A DNA stretch of 39,749 nucleotides from JAMLIN01 sp041676645 (GCA_041676645.1 JBAYRO010000027.1:1-39749), one strand, 5' to 3'. Numbered from the stretch's first letter, positions 25,483 through 34,081 are shown. Program-made: numbers and translations. Notes: generated by a model not told the origin, from the sequence alone.

Positions 25483-25974
25483 TCAACGCCCGCCGCCGGG
25501 GGGCAGGATGATGCCGGAATCACCGTTGCCGCCCTTGCGTGCGGCTTCCTGCTGCAGGCGCTGCTGGTAGAGCGCCTCGAAGTTGATCTCCGCGAGGTGC
25601 ACGGGCGGCAGGCCGGTACGCTGGATCGTGTCGGCGATGTTCGAGCGCAGGTAGGGATAGATGACGTTCGGGCAGACGATGTTGAGCAGCATCGGGAGCT
25701 GGTCTTCGGGAATACCCCGGATCTCGAAGATGCCGGCTTCCTTCGCCTCGACGAGGAACAGGGTCTTGTCGGCCACCTTCGCGGTGACCGTGACGGTAAC
25801 GGTGCTCTCGTAGACGCCCTCGGCGACGGCCTCGCCGCCGACGTCGAGCTGGATCTCGATCTCGGGCCCCTTCTGCTCCAGGAAGATGTTGGGGGCATGC
25901 GGGATCTCGAGCGAGAGATCCTTCAGGTAGACACGCTGGATCGCGAAAACCGGATCCTGGGACTGCTCGGCCAT
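25483..25974 (-). CDS. secB: Protein-export chaperone SecB
   Basis: A 163-residue tetrameric chaperone that keeps preproteins unfolded and hands them to SecA. SecB features are FAIQRVYLKDLSLEIPHAPN near the N terminus, the acidic strand region, and the NIVCPNVIYPYLRSNIAD segment. The C-terminal tail is Gly-rich after the QQRLQQEA helix. AGGAG before the ATG at 25974 fixes the start. It lies 67 bases after grxC. Confidence 0.95.
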   Translation of the reverse strand: MAEQSQDPVFAIQRVYLKDLSLEIPHAPNIFLEQKGPEIEIQLDVGGEAVAEGVYESTVTVTVTAKVADKTLFLVEAKEAGIFEIRGIPEDQLPMLLNIVCPNVIYPYLRSNIADTIQRTGLPPVHLAEINFEALYQQRLQQEAARKGGNGDSGIILPPGGGR

Positions 25975-26041
25975 TTCGGCTCCTGGTTGGGGCCGGCTGC
26001 GCACCGGCCGGTTTGCGCGCATGCCGCGCGCGGCGTCTCGG

Positions 26042-26299
26042 TCAGGCCTGCAGCAGCGGCATCAGTTCGCCGCGCCGGTCGAGGGCATGGAGTTCGTCGC
26101 AGCCCCCGACATGGACGTCACCGATGAAGATCTGCGGCACCGTGCCGCGGCCGGCGCGCTCGACCATCTCCCGGCGCCGGTCGGGCTCTTCGTCGAGATC
26201 GATGATCTGGGGATCGGCGACGCCCCGGGCGGCGAGCAAGGCTTCGGCGCGCTGGCAATACGGGCACCAGGCGGTGCGGTAGACGACGACCGGCTTCAT
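26042..26299 (-). CDS. grxC: Glutaredoxin 3
   Basis: An 85-residue thioredoxin-fold protein that reduces disulfides with glutathione. The active site is CPYC (residues 12-15), with cis-Pro in TVPQIFIG and GG in HVGGCDEL binding glutathione. An extra Cys at 67 lies after the GG pair, as in many GrxC proteins. The ATG overlaps the rhodanese gene stop by 4 bases. Confidence 0.95.
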   Translation of the reverse strand: MKPVVVYRTAWCPYCQRAEALLAARGVADPQIIDLDEEPDRRREMVERAGRGTVPQIFIGDVHVGGCDELHALDRRGELMPLLQA

Positions 26300-26709
26300 C
26301 GCGCCATCGGCAGGCCGGCCTGTTGCCAGGCCTGCAAGCCGCCACCGAGATTGAAGACTTCCTCGCGCCCGCCCTGCTTGAGCTGCCTGGCGGCACGCGC
26401 CGAGCGTGTCCCGTTGGCGCAGCACAGCAGCACCGGTCGCTTGGCCGGCAGTTCGCCGGCCCGCTTGTCGAGATCGTCGAGCGGAATGTTCCGGGCATTC
26501 GGCAGGTGGCCCACGGAGTACTCCGCCGGGCTGCGCACATCGAGGATGATCGGGTTGCTGTCGTTGATCAGCCGGGTTGCGCCGAGGGTGTCCAGCGAGG
26601 CCGTCCCCCCGCCCATTCCCCGCTGCACCAGCGGATACAGCAACATGCCGCCCGAGATGAGCGCGACCGACAGCAAGGCCATCGTCTCGAACTTGAGGAA
26701 GAAATCCAA
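26296..26709 (-). CDS. Membrane-anchored rhodanese-like sulfurtransferase
   Basis: A 137-residue protein with an N-terminal transmembrane helix (about 10-28, MALLSVALISGGMLLYPLV) and one rhodanese domain. The active-site loop CCANGTRS has the catalytic Cys followed by the GxRS anion loop, so it looks competent for sulfur transfer. The start is taken as TTG at 26709, because GGAG lies 8 bases upstream and the resulting MDFFLKFE N terminus matches family size. The GTG at 26718 overlaps that Shine-Dalgarno. It heads the rhodanese-grxC-secB-SH3-gpsA-LOG run and faces gpmA. Confidence 0.83.
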   Translation of the reverse strand: MDFFLKFETMALLSVALISGGMLLYPLVQRGMGGGTASLDTLGATRLINDSNPIILDVRSPAEYSVGHLPNARNIPLDDLDKRAGELPAKRPVLLCCANGTRSARAARQLKQGGREEVFNLGGGLQAWQQAGLPMAR

Positions 26710-26717
26710 GGTTGTCA

Positions 26718-26721
26718 CTCC
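26718..26721 (-). promoter_or_regulatory. Shine-Dalgarno deciding the rhodanese TTG start
   Basis: GGAG on the minus strand, 8 bases before TTG at 26709. It overlaps the alternative GTG codon (26716-26718), so that GTG cannot use it. Confidence 0.5.
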
Positions 26722-26738
26722 GACCGAATCGAAGCGTC

Positions 26739-26748
26739 ATTATAAAAT
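26739..26748. promoter_or_regulatory. Overlapping divergent -10 elements between rhodanese and gpmA
   Basis: The AT-rich stretch contains TATAAT on the minus strand (26739-26744, about 30 bases before the rhodanese TTG) and TATAAA/TAAAAT on the plus strand (26741-26748, about 55 bases before gpmA). Good -35 boxes are not obvious for either. The overlap suggests mutually exclusive transcription. Confidence 0.45.
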
Positions 26749-26803
26749 AGACGGTTCACATAACCGAGCCCGTCCCGAACGGGCCACAGGAAACCATAGC
26801 GCC

Positions 26804-27550
26804 ATGCACAAGCTCGTCCTCCTGCGCCACGGCGAAAGCCAGTGGAACCTCGAGAACCGGTTCACCGGCTGGACCGACGTCGACCTGACCGAGAACGGCC
26901 GCGCCGAAGCACGCCGGGCGGGCGAACTGCTGCGCGCCGAGGGCTTCGACTTCGATCTCGCCTACACCTCGGTGCTGCGCCGGGCGATCGGCACGCTCTG
27001 GACGGTGCTCGACGTGATGGACCGGATGTGGCTGCCGATCGAACATTCATGGAAGCTCAACGAGCGCCACTACGGCGCCCTCCAGGGCCTGAACAAGGCC
27101 GAAACGGCCCGTCGCTTCGGCGACGAGCAGGTGCTGATCTGGCGGCGTGCCTACGCGATCGCCCCCGACCCGCTGCCCGATGGCGACGAGCGGCTTGCCC
27201 TGGGCGACCCCCGCTACGCCGGCATCGACCCGACCCTGCTGCCGCGCACCGAGTGCCTCAAGGACACGGTCGAACGAGTGGTCCCGTACTGGAACGAGCG
27301 GATCGCGCCCTCGATCCAGGCCGGCAAGCGGGTGATGGTCGTCGCCCACGGCAACTCCCTGCGGGCGCTGATCAAGCATCTCGACCAGGTCGACGAGGAC
27401 GAGATCGTCCACATGAACATTCCCACCGCCCGGCCGCTGGTCTACGAACTCGACGACCGGCTCAAGCCCCTGCGCCACTACTATCTCGGCGACCAGGCCG
27501 AGATCGAGGCGGCGATGCAGGCCGTCGCCGCCCAGGGCAAGGCTCGCTGA
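26804..27550 (+). CDS. gpmA: 2,3-bisphosphoglycerate-dependent phosphoglycerate mutase
   Basis: A 248-residue glycolytic mutase. The catalytic phospho-His is in LVLLRHGESQWN (residue 9 region), with RFTGWTDVDLTE following. Other family segments are LNERHYGALQGLNK and the second His in VVAHGNSLRALIKHL. The length is normal for GpmA. AGGA lies 12 bases before the ATG. It is transcribed away from the rhodanese gene and toward ctpA. Confidence 0.96.
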   Translation: MHKLVLLRHGESQWNLENRFTGWTDVDLTENGRAEARRAGELLRAEGFDFDLAYTSVLRRAIGTLWTVLDVMDRMWLPIEHSWKLNERHYGALQGLNKAETARRFGDEQVLIWRRAYAIAPDPLPDGDERLALGDPRYAGIDPTLLPRTECLKDTVERVVPYWNERIAPSIQAGKRVMVVAHGNSLRALIKHLDQVDEDEIVHMNIPTARPLVYELDDRLKPLRHYYLGDQAEIEAAMQAVAAQGKAR

Positions 27551-27631
27551 AGCGTGAAGCGGCCCCCGGGGGGCTGTCGCCGGCCCACGAGTCCGGCTGG
27601 CGGGCCGACCCCACCGGTCGTGCGAGACGAC

Positions 27632-27660
27632 CCCACACCGCGGGCCTGCACCGTTATACT
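27632..27660 (+). promoter_or_regulatory. Candidate ctpA promoter
   Basis: TATACT (27655-27660) lies 17 bases after CCCACA (27632-27637, a half match to TTGACA), about 115 bases before the ctpA ATG. The remainder of the 225-base gpmA-ctpA gap contains GC-rich inverted repeats but no gene that I can support. Confidence 0.4.
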
Positions 27661-27775
27661 GGCGCCAACGCCTGTGCCGGGCAGGGTGTCCCGTGCATGC
27701 GACGCGCACCCTGGCGGGCAGGTTCAATCGCGGCTGCGGCCGCGCGCACGGACGATCGTGCACGGATGGTAGTAG

Positions 27776-29200
27776 ATGAAGAGCAAGCTCAAGCAATTCG
27801 GTCTCATCGGCATCGGCACCTTCGCCGGCGTGCTGATCAGCGTTGGCATCAACGCGGTCGCGCAGCGGGACCAGGTCGCTGGGCTGCCCCTGGACGAACT
27901 CAAGCAGTTCTCCGAGGTCTTTGGCGCCATCAAGTCGAACTACGTCGAGCCGGTCTCCGACCGCAAGCTGGTCACCGAGGCGATCAGCGGCATGCTCTCG
28001 GGGCTCGATCCGCATTCGGCCTATCTCGATGCCGACGCGTTCCGTGAGCTGCAGGTCGGCACCCAGGGCGAATTCGGCGGCCTCGGCATCGAGGTCGGCA
28101 CCGAGGACGGCTTCGTCAAGGTCGTCTCCCCGATCGAGGACACCCCGGCCGCGCGTGCCGGCGTGAAGGCGGGCGACCTGATCATCAAGATCGACACCAC
28201 GCCGACCAAGGGCCTGACGCTCAGCGAAGCGGTCAAGCTGATGCGCGGCAAGCCCAAGACCAAGATCGTCCTGACCATCTCGCGCAAGGGCGAAGCCAGT
28301 CCGCTCATCGTGCCGATCGTGCGCGACATCATCCACGTCAAGTCGGTCAAGTCGAAGATGCTCGACGACGGCATCGGCTACGTGCGGGTCACCCAGTTCC
28401 AGGAACACACCGTCGAGAACCTCGCGACCGCGCTTCGCAAGCTCGATGCCGAAGGCATGAACAAGGGCATCGTGCTCGACCTGCGCAACGATCCCGGCGG
28501 GCTGCTCCATGGCGCCGTCGGCGTCTCGGCCGCCTTCCTGCCGCCGCGGGCGACCGTGGTTTCCACCGACGGCCGCACCGACGACGCCAAGCGCCGCTAC
28601 CTCGCCACGCCCGAGGACTACCTGCGCGGCACCCGCGAGGACATCCTGGCCAACCTCCCGGCAAGCACCAAGAACCTGCCCATGGTGGTGCTGGTCAACG
28701 GCGGCTCCGCATCCGCGTCCGAGATCGTCGCCGGCGCGCTGCAGGACCACGAGCGCGCCGTGGTGCTCGGCACCCAGACCTTCGGCAAGGGCTCGGTCCA
28801 GTCGATCCTGCCGCTCGACAGCAACACCGCGATCAAGCTGACCACCGCACGGTACTACACGCCCAAGGGTCGCTCGATCCAGGCTCGCGGCATCGAGCCC
28901 GATTTCATCGTCGAGGAAACGCCGAACGGCGACATCGCCCAGTTCCGCGTGCGTGAAGCCGACCTGAGCCGCCATCTCAGCAACGACCGCGGTGGCGAGG
29001 AATCCGGGCAGGAAGACATCGTCGAGAAGATGGCCGCGGAGGCCGCAGCGGAAGCGGCCCGGGCGGCCCGCAAGCCGGTCGAGTTCGGCTCGGACGAGGA
29101 CTACCAGCTCAAGCAGGCGCTCAATCACATCAAGGGCCTGCCCGTCATGGTTGCCAAGGCCGCCGACGAGGACGTCGAGGCGCCGGCCAGCCGCGAATAG
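27776..29200 (+). CDS. ctpA: S41-family C-terminal processing peptidase
   Basis: A 474-residue periplasmic protease anchored or exported through an N-terminal hydrophobic segment (9-28). A PDZ domain (about 95-175, GEFGGLGIEVGTEDGFVKVV) precedes the catalytic domain. By comparison with E. coli Tsp (Ser430-Asp441-Lys455), the catalytic residues are S313 in GGSASASEI, D324 and K338 in TFGKGSVQ. The family trims C termini of periplasmic and envelope proteins. The C terminus carries an acidic, Ala-rich linker (about 415-435) before a final helix. It precedes moeB by 18 bases. Confidence 0.93.
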   Translation: MKSKLKQFGLIGIGTFAGVLISVGINAVAQRDQVAGLPLDELKQFSEVFGAIKSNYVEPVSDRKLVTEAISGMLSGLDPHSAYLDADAFRELQVGTQGEFGGLGIEVGTEDGFVKVVSPIEDTPAARAGVKAGDLIIKIDTTPTKGLTLSEAVKLMRGKPKTKIVLTISRKGEASPLIVPIVRDIIHVKSVKSKMLDDGIGYVRVTQFQEHTVENLATALRKLDAEGMNKGIVLDLRNDPGGLLHGAVGVSAAFLPPRATVVSTDGRTDDAKRRYLATPEDYLRGTREDILANLPASTKNLPMVVLVNGGSASASEIVAGALQDHERAVVLGTQTFGKGSVQSILPLDSNTAIKLTTARYYTPKGRSIQARGIEPDFIVEETPNGDIAQFRVREADLSRHLSNDRGGEESGQEDIVEKMAAEAAAEAARAARKPVEFGSDEDYQLKQALNHIKGLPVMVAKAADEDVEAPASRE

Positions 29201-29218
29201 CCCTGCGGGGCGCCCGCG

Positions 29219-30031
29219 ATGGACGATGGACAGCTCCTGCGCTACAGCAGGCACATCCTGCTCGATGAGATCGGCATCGAGGCACAGCAGCGCCTGCTCG
29301 ACTCCACCGTCCTGATCGTCGGCGCCGGCGGGCTCGGATCGCCGGCGGCCCTCTACCTGGCCGCCTCGGGCATCGGGCGCATCGTCATCGCCGATGGCGA
29401 CCATGTCGACCAGACCAACCTGCAGCGCCAGATCGCCCACCGTGGCAAGCGGCTCGGCTGGCCCAAGGCGAGTTCGGCCAAGGTCGCGATGAACGGGATC
29501 AACGAGGATATCGAGATCATCGCCCTCGATGCCCGCCTCGACGATGAAGCGCTCCACGACTGGGCCGGACGCAGCACTGTCGTGCTCGATTGCACGGACG
29601 ACTTCGCCACCCGCCATGCGATCAATCGCGCCTGCGTGGCCCATGGCACGCCGCTGGTGAGCGGCGCGGCGATCCGCTTCGACGGACAGGTGGCGGTCTT
29701 CGACCTGCGCGATCCCGACAGCGCCTGCTATCACTGCGTGTTCCCCGCCGACCAGCAGGTCGCGACGGTCGACTGCGCCACGATGGGCGTGTTCGCGCCG
29801 CTGACCGGCATCATCGGCACCCTGCAGGCCGCCGAGGCGCTCAAGCTGGCGGGCGGCTTCGGCCAGCCCGCCGCCGGGCGGCTGCAGATGCTCGACGCCT
29901 TGCGGATGCACTGGAGCGACATCGGCCTGCGGCGCGCGCCGGACTGCCCGGTCTGCGGCGGGCGCCCTCCTGGAAAAATGGGGTCAGAAAAATGGGGTCA
30001 GACTCCATTTCCTTCAGGAAATGGAGTCTGA
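29219..30031 (+). CDS. MoeB/ThiF-family adenylyltransferase with repeat-encoded C-terminal tail
   Basis: A 270-residue E1-like enzyme that adenylates the C-terminal Gly of a MoaD or ThiS sulfur carrier. The ATP-binding VLIVGAGGLGSPAALYLA, the DxTDxF motif LDCTDDFATR, the conserved Cys in VDCATMGVFAP, and two zinc CxxC pairs (CYHC at about 175 and CPVC at about 242) are intact. The length excess over MoeB (about 249) comes from the last 19-20 residues (GKMGSEKWGQTPFPSGNGV), which are encoded by a REP-like palindrome. The enzyme core before it looks complete. Which carrier it serves cannot be told. Confidence 0.9.
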   Translation: MDDGQLLRYSRHILLDEIGIEAQQRLLDSTVLIVGAGGLGSPAALYLAASGIGRIVIADGDHVDQTNLQRQIAHRGKRLGWPKASSAKVAMNGINEDIEIIALDARLDDEALHDWAGRSTVVLDCTDDFATRHAINRACVAHGTPLVSGAAIRFDGQVAVFDLRDPDSACYHCVFPADQQVATVDCATMGVFAPLTGIIGTLQAAEALKLAGGFGQPAAGRLQMLDALRMHWSDIGLRRAPDCPVCGGRPPGKMGSEKWGQTPFPSGNGV

Positions 30032-30043
30032 CCCCATTTTTCT
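29974..30043. repeat. REP/RAYT-like palindromic repeat acting as convergent terminator
   Basis: The 14-mer AAAAATGGGGTCAG occurs twice in tandem (29974-29987 and 29988-30001) and once inverted (30028-30041). Together with flanking bases it makes a 27-base perfect inverted repeat, 29986-30012 with 30017-30043, around a TTCA loop. Its ends are A/T runs, so RNA from either strand folds into a long hairpin ending in U-rich sequence, suitable as a bidirectional terminator between moeB and the convergent GGDEF-EAL gene. TGGGGTCAGA-type repeats are known as dispersed palindromes linked to IS200-like REP-associated transposases; no transposase is present here. Confidence 0.8.
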
Positions 30044-32031
30044 CAGCCGTGCAGGCGGAGCGCCGGCCCGGCCGATGCTGCGACGACGCGCTGCGCCGAC
30101 GCGATCGTCGGGCCCAGCATGGTCGCCGGCATGGGTCGGTGGAAAAGGAAACCCTGCATCCGGTCGCAGCCGAGGCCGACCAGGACCTCGCGCTGTATCT
30201 CGGTCTCGACGCCCTCGGCGATCACCTCGGAGCCCATGCTCGCCGCGATGGCGATGATGGCGCGAACGATCGGGGCATCGTCGCGGCTGTCGACGATATC
30301 GCTGACGAAACTGCGGTCGATCTTGATCACGTCGATCGGGAATCGCCGCAGGTAGGCCAGCGAGGAATGCCCGGTGCCGAAGTCGTCGAGCGACAGGCGC
30401 ACCCCCAGGGCCTTGACCTTGCGCAGCAGGTTCGCGGTGCGATCCGGATCGCCCATGACCATGCCTTCGGTGATCTCGAGCTGCAGCAGTTCCGGCGCAA
30501 GCCCGGTGGCCGCGAGCAGTTCGCGCAATTCGGCGACGAACTCCTCGCCTTCGAACTGCACCGGCGAGACATTGACCGACATGTAGATCGGGGCGGCGCC
30601 GGCGCGCCGCCACTTGACCAGCTGCTGGCAGGCCTTGTGCAGCACCAGGCGTCCGATCGGTCCGATCAGGCCGGCCTCTTCGGCAATCGGTATGAAACGG
30701 GCCGGCTCAATGATCCCGTGCTTCGGATGCGCCCAGCGCACCAGCGCCTCGATACCATCGATCCGGCCGCTGCGGGCGCCGACGATGGGCTGGAAGGCAA
30801 GCACGAACTGGGCGCGCTCGATCGCATGGCGCAACTCGTTGACCAGCTCGAGGCGCTCGAGGCTGCGGGCGTTGATCTCGGGCGCATAGAAATGCACGCC
30901 GTGGCGCCCGTTCGCCTTGCGGGCATACATCGCCGCATCGGCGTTACGCAGCAGCTCGCCGGTATCGGCGCCGTCATCGGGAAACATGGCCACACCGACG
31001 CTGCCCGAGAGCTGGGCCGAGATGGAACCGATCTGCAATGGCCGTTCGATCGCCTCCAGCATCTTGTGCGCTACCGCGGCGGCGTCGACGCGACCGCCGA
31101 CCCGGTCGACGAGCACGAGGAACTCGTCGCCACCGAAGCGCGAGAGCACGTCCTCGTCCCGGTGCACTTTCGACAGACGCGAGGCGATCTCGACCAGCAC
31201 CTTGTCACCCACGTCATGGCCGAGCGAATCGTTGATGACCTTGAATCCGTCGAGATCGATGAACAGCACGGCGAAACGATCGCCATTCTGGCCGGCGCGC
31301 TCGACGGCGCGATCGACGCGCTCGCGGAAACATGCCCGGTTGGGCAGGCCGGTGAGCTCATCGTGATAGGCCAGGTGCTCGATGTGCGCCTGCGCGCGGT
31401 GCCGCTCGGAGACATCGATGAAGGTGCCACGCAGCCGTCCGATCCGGTAGTCGGGCCCCAGTTCGGATTCGATGCGGCACATGAACCAGCGGACTTCACC
31501 GCCGACGGTGATCACTCGCAGTTCGTCGCCGACCGACATCGGCCGGCGGATCGCCCGCCACAACAGGCGCCGCACCCGCGGTCGATCGTCCTCGAAGATT
31601 GCGCCCAGCAGGGCGGCCGGTCCCTTGGCAGCGGTCGGCGCATCGAGCTCGAGCAAGGCCGCCAGTTCGCGAGAGACCTCGAGGCGACGCAGCTGCGGCA
31701 GGTACTGCCAGTTGCCCATCGAGGCCAGGCGCTGCGTCTCGGCCAGCTCCGCCTGGCTCAGGGCGAGCTCGGCCGCTCGCTCACGCACGGCCTCCTCGAG
31801 TTCGCCACGCTCGAGCTGTAGCTGACGATAGAGCTCGGCCAACTCGCCGCTCGAACGCCGTTCGGCCATCTGCACCGTGAGCATGGCCTGGTCGGTCTCG
31901 GCATAGGTGCGATCGACCTGGTCGAGCAGGCGACGCACAGCGACGGCCTCGATCCGACCGTCCTTCTCGACCTCGATATCCGCCCGGCGCAACTGCAGCG
32001 CCAGCAAGGGATGAGCCGGCCAACGCCTCAA
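30043..32031 (-). CDS. GGDEF-EAL c-di-GMP turnover protein with coiled coil and PAS-like region
   Basis: A 662-residue predicted cytoplasmic protein. An N-terminal coiled coil (about 40-105) and a PAS-like domain (about 105-210) precede GGDEF (300-304, motif SRFGGDEF). The inhibitory I-site RDED lies exactly five residues before it. The EAL domain begins near residue 400 with EALVRW (428), DDFGTG (549), KIDRSF and AEGVET, so both the cyclase and the phosphodiesterase look intact. The start is set at TTG 32031 because AGGAGGT lies 6 bases upstream; GTG at 32049 is an alternative. Its stop abuts the palindromic repeat shared with moeB. Confidence 0.88.
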   Translation of the reverse strand: MRRWPAHPLLALQLRRADIEVEKDGRIEAVAVRRLLDQVDRTYAETDQAMLTVQMAERRSSGELAELYRQLQLERGELEEAVRERAAELALSQAELAETQRLASMGNWQYLPQLRRLEVSRELAALLELDAPTAAKGPAALLGAIFEDDRPRVRRLLWRAIRRPMSVGDELRVITVGGEVRWFMCRIESELGPDYRIGRLRGTFIDVSERHRAQAHIEHLAYHDELTGLPNRACFRERVDRAVERAGQNGDRFAVLFIDLDGFKVINDSLGHDVGDKVLVEIASRLSKVHRDEDVLSRFGGDEFLVLVDRVGGRVDAAAVAHKMLEAIERPLQIGSISAQLSGSVGVAMFPDDGADTGELLRNADAAMYARKANGRHGVHFYAPEINARSLERLELVNELRHAIERAQFVLAFQPIVGARSGRIDGIEALVRWAHPKHGIIEPARFIPIAEEAGLIGPIGRLVLHKACQQLVKWRRAGAAPIYMSVNVSPVQFEGEEFVAELRELLAATGLAPELLQLEITEGMVMGDPDRTANLLRKVKALGVRLSLDDFGTGHSSLAYLRRFPIDVIKIDRSFVSDIVDSRDDAPIVRAIIAIAASMGSEVIAEGVETEIQREVLVGLGCDRMQGFLFHRPMPATMLGPTIASAQRVVAASAGPALRLHG

Positions 32032-32368
32032 TCCATCACCTCCTGGCACGCCTGCCGGGAACCGGAAATCCGGGAAATCATGATCATGCCGGGTGCTGCG
32101 CTCGTCCTGCCATCGCGCGATCCTTCCACTTCAACGCGACCCGAAGAATACACCCACAGGCCGAATGCACCGAAACGACCGGTCGGAATGACGGTCCGCG
32201 ACGCGCGGACGCCGGGCGGCAGCGGCCGCGTGTCGGAGCGCCGACGACCCGGCGCGGCGACCCCCCTATTCTGGGGACGGAATCATCCAGGCCTACCGGC
32301 TCGACGCAGCCGGTGCCCGCCACCGCGGCTACGGGCTCCCGCGCCGCTCGCCCGATCGGAACGACACG
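32032..32368. other. Divergent intergenic region between GGDEF-EAL and hybrid kinase genes
   Basis: This 337-base gap contains no supportable gene. It holds the AGGAGGT Shine-Dalgarno of the GGDEF-EAL gene (32038-32044, minus), a perfect 10-base palindrome CATGATCATG (32079-32088), another palindrome CGACCGGTCG (32176-32185), and a hairpin GTCCGCG/CGCGGAC (32194-32210). A plus-strand TATTCT (32267-32272) is a weak -10 candidate without a clear -35. The palindromes could be operator half-sites for a regulator shared by the two signalling genes. Confidence 0.6.
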
Positions 32369-34081
32369 ATGACTGTTGGCAGGAAGCAACTCGACCGTTC
32401 GCCCCGTCCGGGCGCCGGCACTCCGGACCACCCGGGAGACCGCGATCCGGCTCGCCGCGAGGTCCGGCGGGCCCGCCGGATCATGCAGGCGCTCGGCGCC
32501 GGCGGGATCGGCGTCTGGGAGGTCGATGTCGTCGCCGATCGCGTGCGCTGGAACCGGCGCACTTTCGAGATGATCGGCATCGAGCCCGGGGAGTTCGATG
32601 AAACGATGCATGGCTGGCTGCGCTTCGTGGAGCCCGACGACCTGATCGGCACCCGGCGCGCCCTGGCCGACGCCATGGCCGGCCGTCGCCCGCTCGACCA
32701 TCGTTTCCGGATCCGCCGGCCCGATCGGTCGATCCGGCACCTGCGGATCAGCGGCCATACGGATCGCGATGAATCCGGACGGGCGCTGCGGATGTACGGC
32801 GTCGTGCAGGACCTGACCCGGGCGATTCTCGACTCGGTGTCGAACGCCAGCGCCGAATCGGTCGAACGCTCGCGCCGGCTTCACAACGAGATGCTGCTGC
32901 GGATGGGCCATGACCTGCGCTCTCCGCTCAACGCCATGATGGGCTTCGCCCAGCTGATCGAGCGCCACCCCCACGAACTGCCCGAGACGGTGCGCCAGCA
33001 TGCCCGGCACATCGCCGGGGCCGGCTCCCGGCTGCTGGGCCTGCTGGCCGACCTGCTCGACTTCAGCCGCATCGGGGTGGCCCAGGCGTCCGCGCCCAGC
33101 GAGGGCTTCGATGCCGCCGAAGCGCTGCAGCGCTGTGCGATGGCATTCTCCGAAGCCGGTAGCAGCCGCGACATCCGCTTCGAGTTCGCGATCGAACCGG
33201 ACCTGGCGGTGCGCGGCAGCGCCGAATCGCTGGTCCAGGCGCTCCAGCGGCTGCTGCACCATTGCCTGGGCCGCAGCCCGCGCGGCAGCCTGGTCCGGCT
33301 GGCGGCGCAACGCCTGGAGTCGCCGTCGGGCGCCCGTGTACGGATCGAGATCGTCGACGGCGGCCCCGCGCTCGGCAAGGCCGAGCGCATGGCCCTGTTC
33401 ACGCCCTTCTCTCCCAGCAGCCGGCTCGGCGCTCCGGGCGATGCCTGCGACAACGGCCTCGGCCTTGCCATCGCGCACGCACTCATCGAGCACATGGGCG
33501 GCTCGCTGGTCGCCCCCGATCCCGAACGAACCGGCGTTTTCCTGCGCATCGACCTGCTCGCCCATGCGGAGTCGACGGCGGTCGCATCCCACGGCCCGCC
33601 GCCATGCCGGGACCGCGGGATCGCGCTCACGGGGCGCACCCGGGTCCTCTACATCGAGGACAACCGGCTCAATGTCGCGGTGCTCGAGAGCCTGTTCGAC
33701 CGGACGCCGGGCTACGAGTTCTTCTCGGCGCCCGATGGCCCGACGGGGCTCGCGATCGCCGAGCGCTGCGCACCGGATATCGTGCTGCTCGACCTCGACC
33801 TGCCCGGGATCACGGGCGATGAAGTCATGCGCCGGCTGCACCGGATGCCGCCCCTGGCAGCCGTGCCCTGCATCGCGGTCAGCGCCAACGCCCTTCCCGA
33901 CGAAGTCTCGCGGTACCGGGCAATGGGTTTCGCCGACTACATCACCAAGCCGTTCGATCTGCGGGTGCTCCTCGCGACCGTCGCCGGCCATGCCGCAGGT
34001 ATCGCCGTCATCCCGAACGGGCACGCACCGGCCGAACCGACCGGCGCCGAGGTCGGCTCGGGCCCGCCAGCCACGGGGTGA
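32369..34081 (+). CDS. Hybrid sensor histidine kinase (PAS-HisKA-HATPase-REC) with degenerate N box
   Basis: A 570-residue soluble sensor. A PAS fold (about 39-150) precedes HisKA with the phospho-acceptor H181 in MGHDLRSPLNAM. The ATPase domain (about 255-395) is unusual: the expected N-box Asn is missing (ALQRLLHHCLGRSP), and the first glycine box reads VDGGPAL instead of DxGxG, although LFTPF and DNGLGLAIAH remain. The C-terminal receiver (about 424-540) is complete, with ED (430-431), D475 in LLDLDLPG and K527. ATP binding may be weak, so it may act mainly as a phosphatase or scaffold. The start is uncertain; an ATG at 32483 also opens before the PAS. Confidence 0.82.
   Translation: MTVGRKQLDRSPRPGAGTPDHPGDRDPARREVRRARRIMQALGAGGIGVWEVDVVADRVRWNRRTFEMIGIEPGEFDETMHGWLRFVEPDDLIGTRRALADAMAGRRPLDHRFRIRRPDRSIRHLRISGHTDRDESGRALRMYGVVQDLTRAILDSVSNASAESVERSRRLHNEMLLRMGHDLRSPLNAMMGFAQLIERHPHELPETVRQHARHIAGAGSRLLGLLADLLDFSRIGVAQASAPSEGFDAAEALQRCAMAFSEAGSSRDIRFEFAIEPDLAVRGSAESLVQALQRLLHHCLGRSPRGSLVRLAAQRLESPSGARVRIEIVDGGPALGKAERMALFTPFSPSSRLGAPGDACDNGLGLAIAHALIEHMGGSLVAPDPERTGVFLRIDLLAHAESTAVASHGPPPCRDRGIALTGRTRVLYIEDNRLNVAVLESLFDRTPGYEFFSAPDGPTGLAIAERCAPDIVLLDLDLPGITGDEVMRRLHRMPPLAAVPCIAVSANALPDEVSRYRAMGFADYITKPFDLRVLLATVAGHAAGIAVIPNGHAPAEPTGAEVGSGPPATG

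Noticed and set aside
27047..27426. Short antisense frames over gpmA as a regulatory peptide
   Set aside because: No promoter, no ribosome binding site, and the coding strand is a fully conserved glycolytic enzyme.
27047..29911. Very long minus-strand open frame (954 codons) opposite gpmA, ctpA and moeB
   Set aside because: It is antisense to three well-matched genes, has biased composition (His/Asp/Arg-rich) and no recognisable domain; long shadows are expected at this GC content.
29590..31821. Plus-strand 743-codon frame across moeB and opposite GGDEF-EAL
   Set aside because: The opposite strand encodes intact GGDEF and EAL motifs; this frame has no domain signal.
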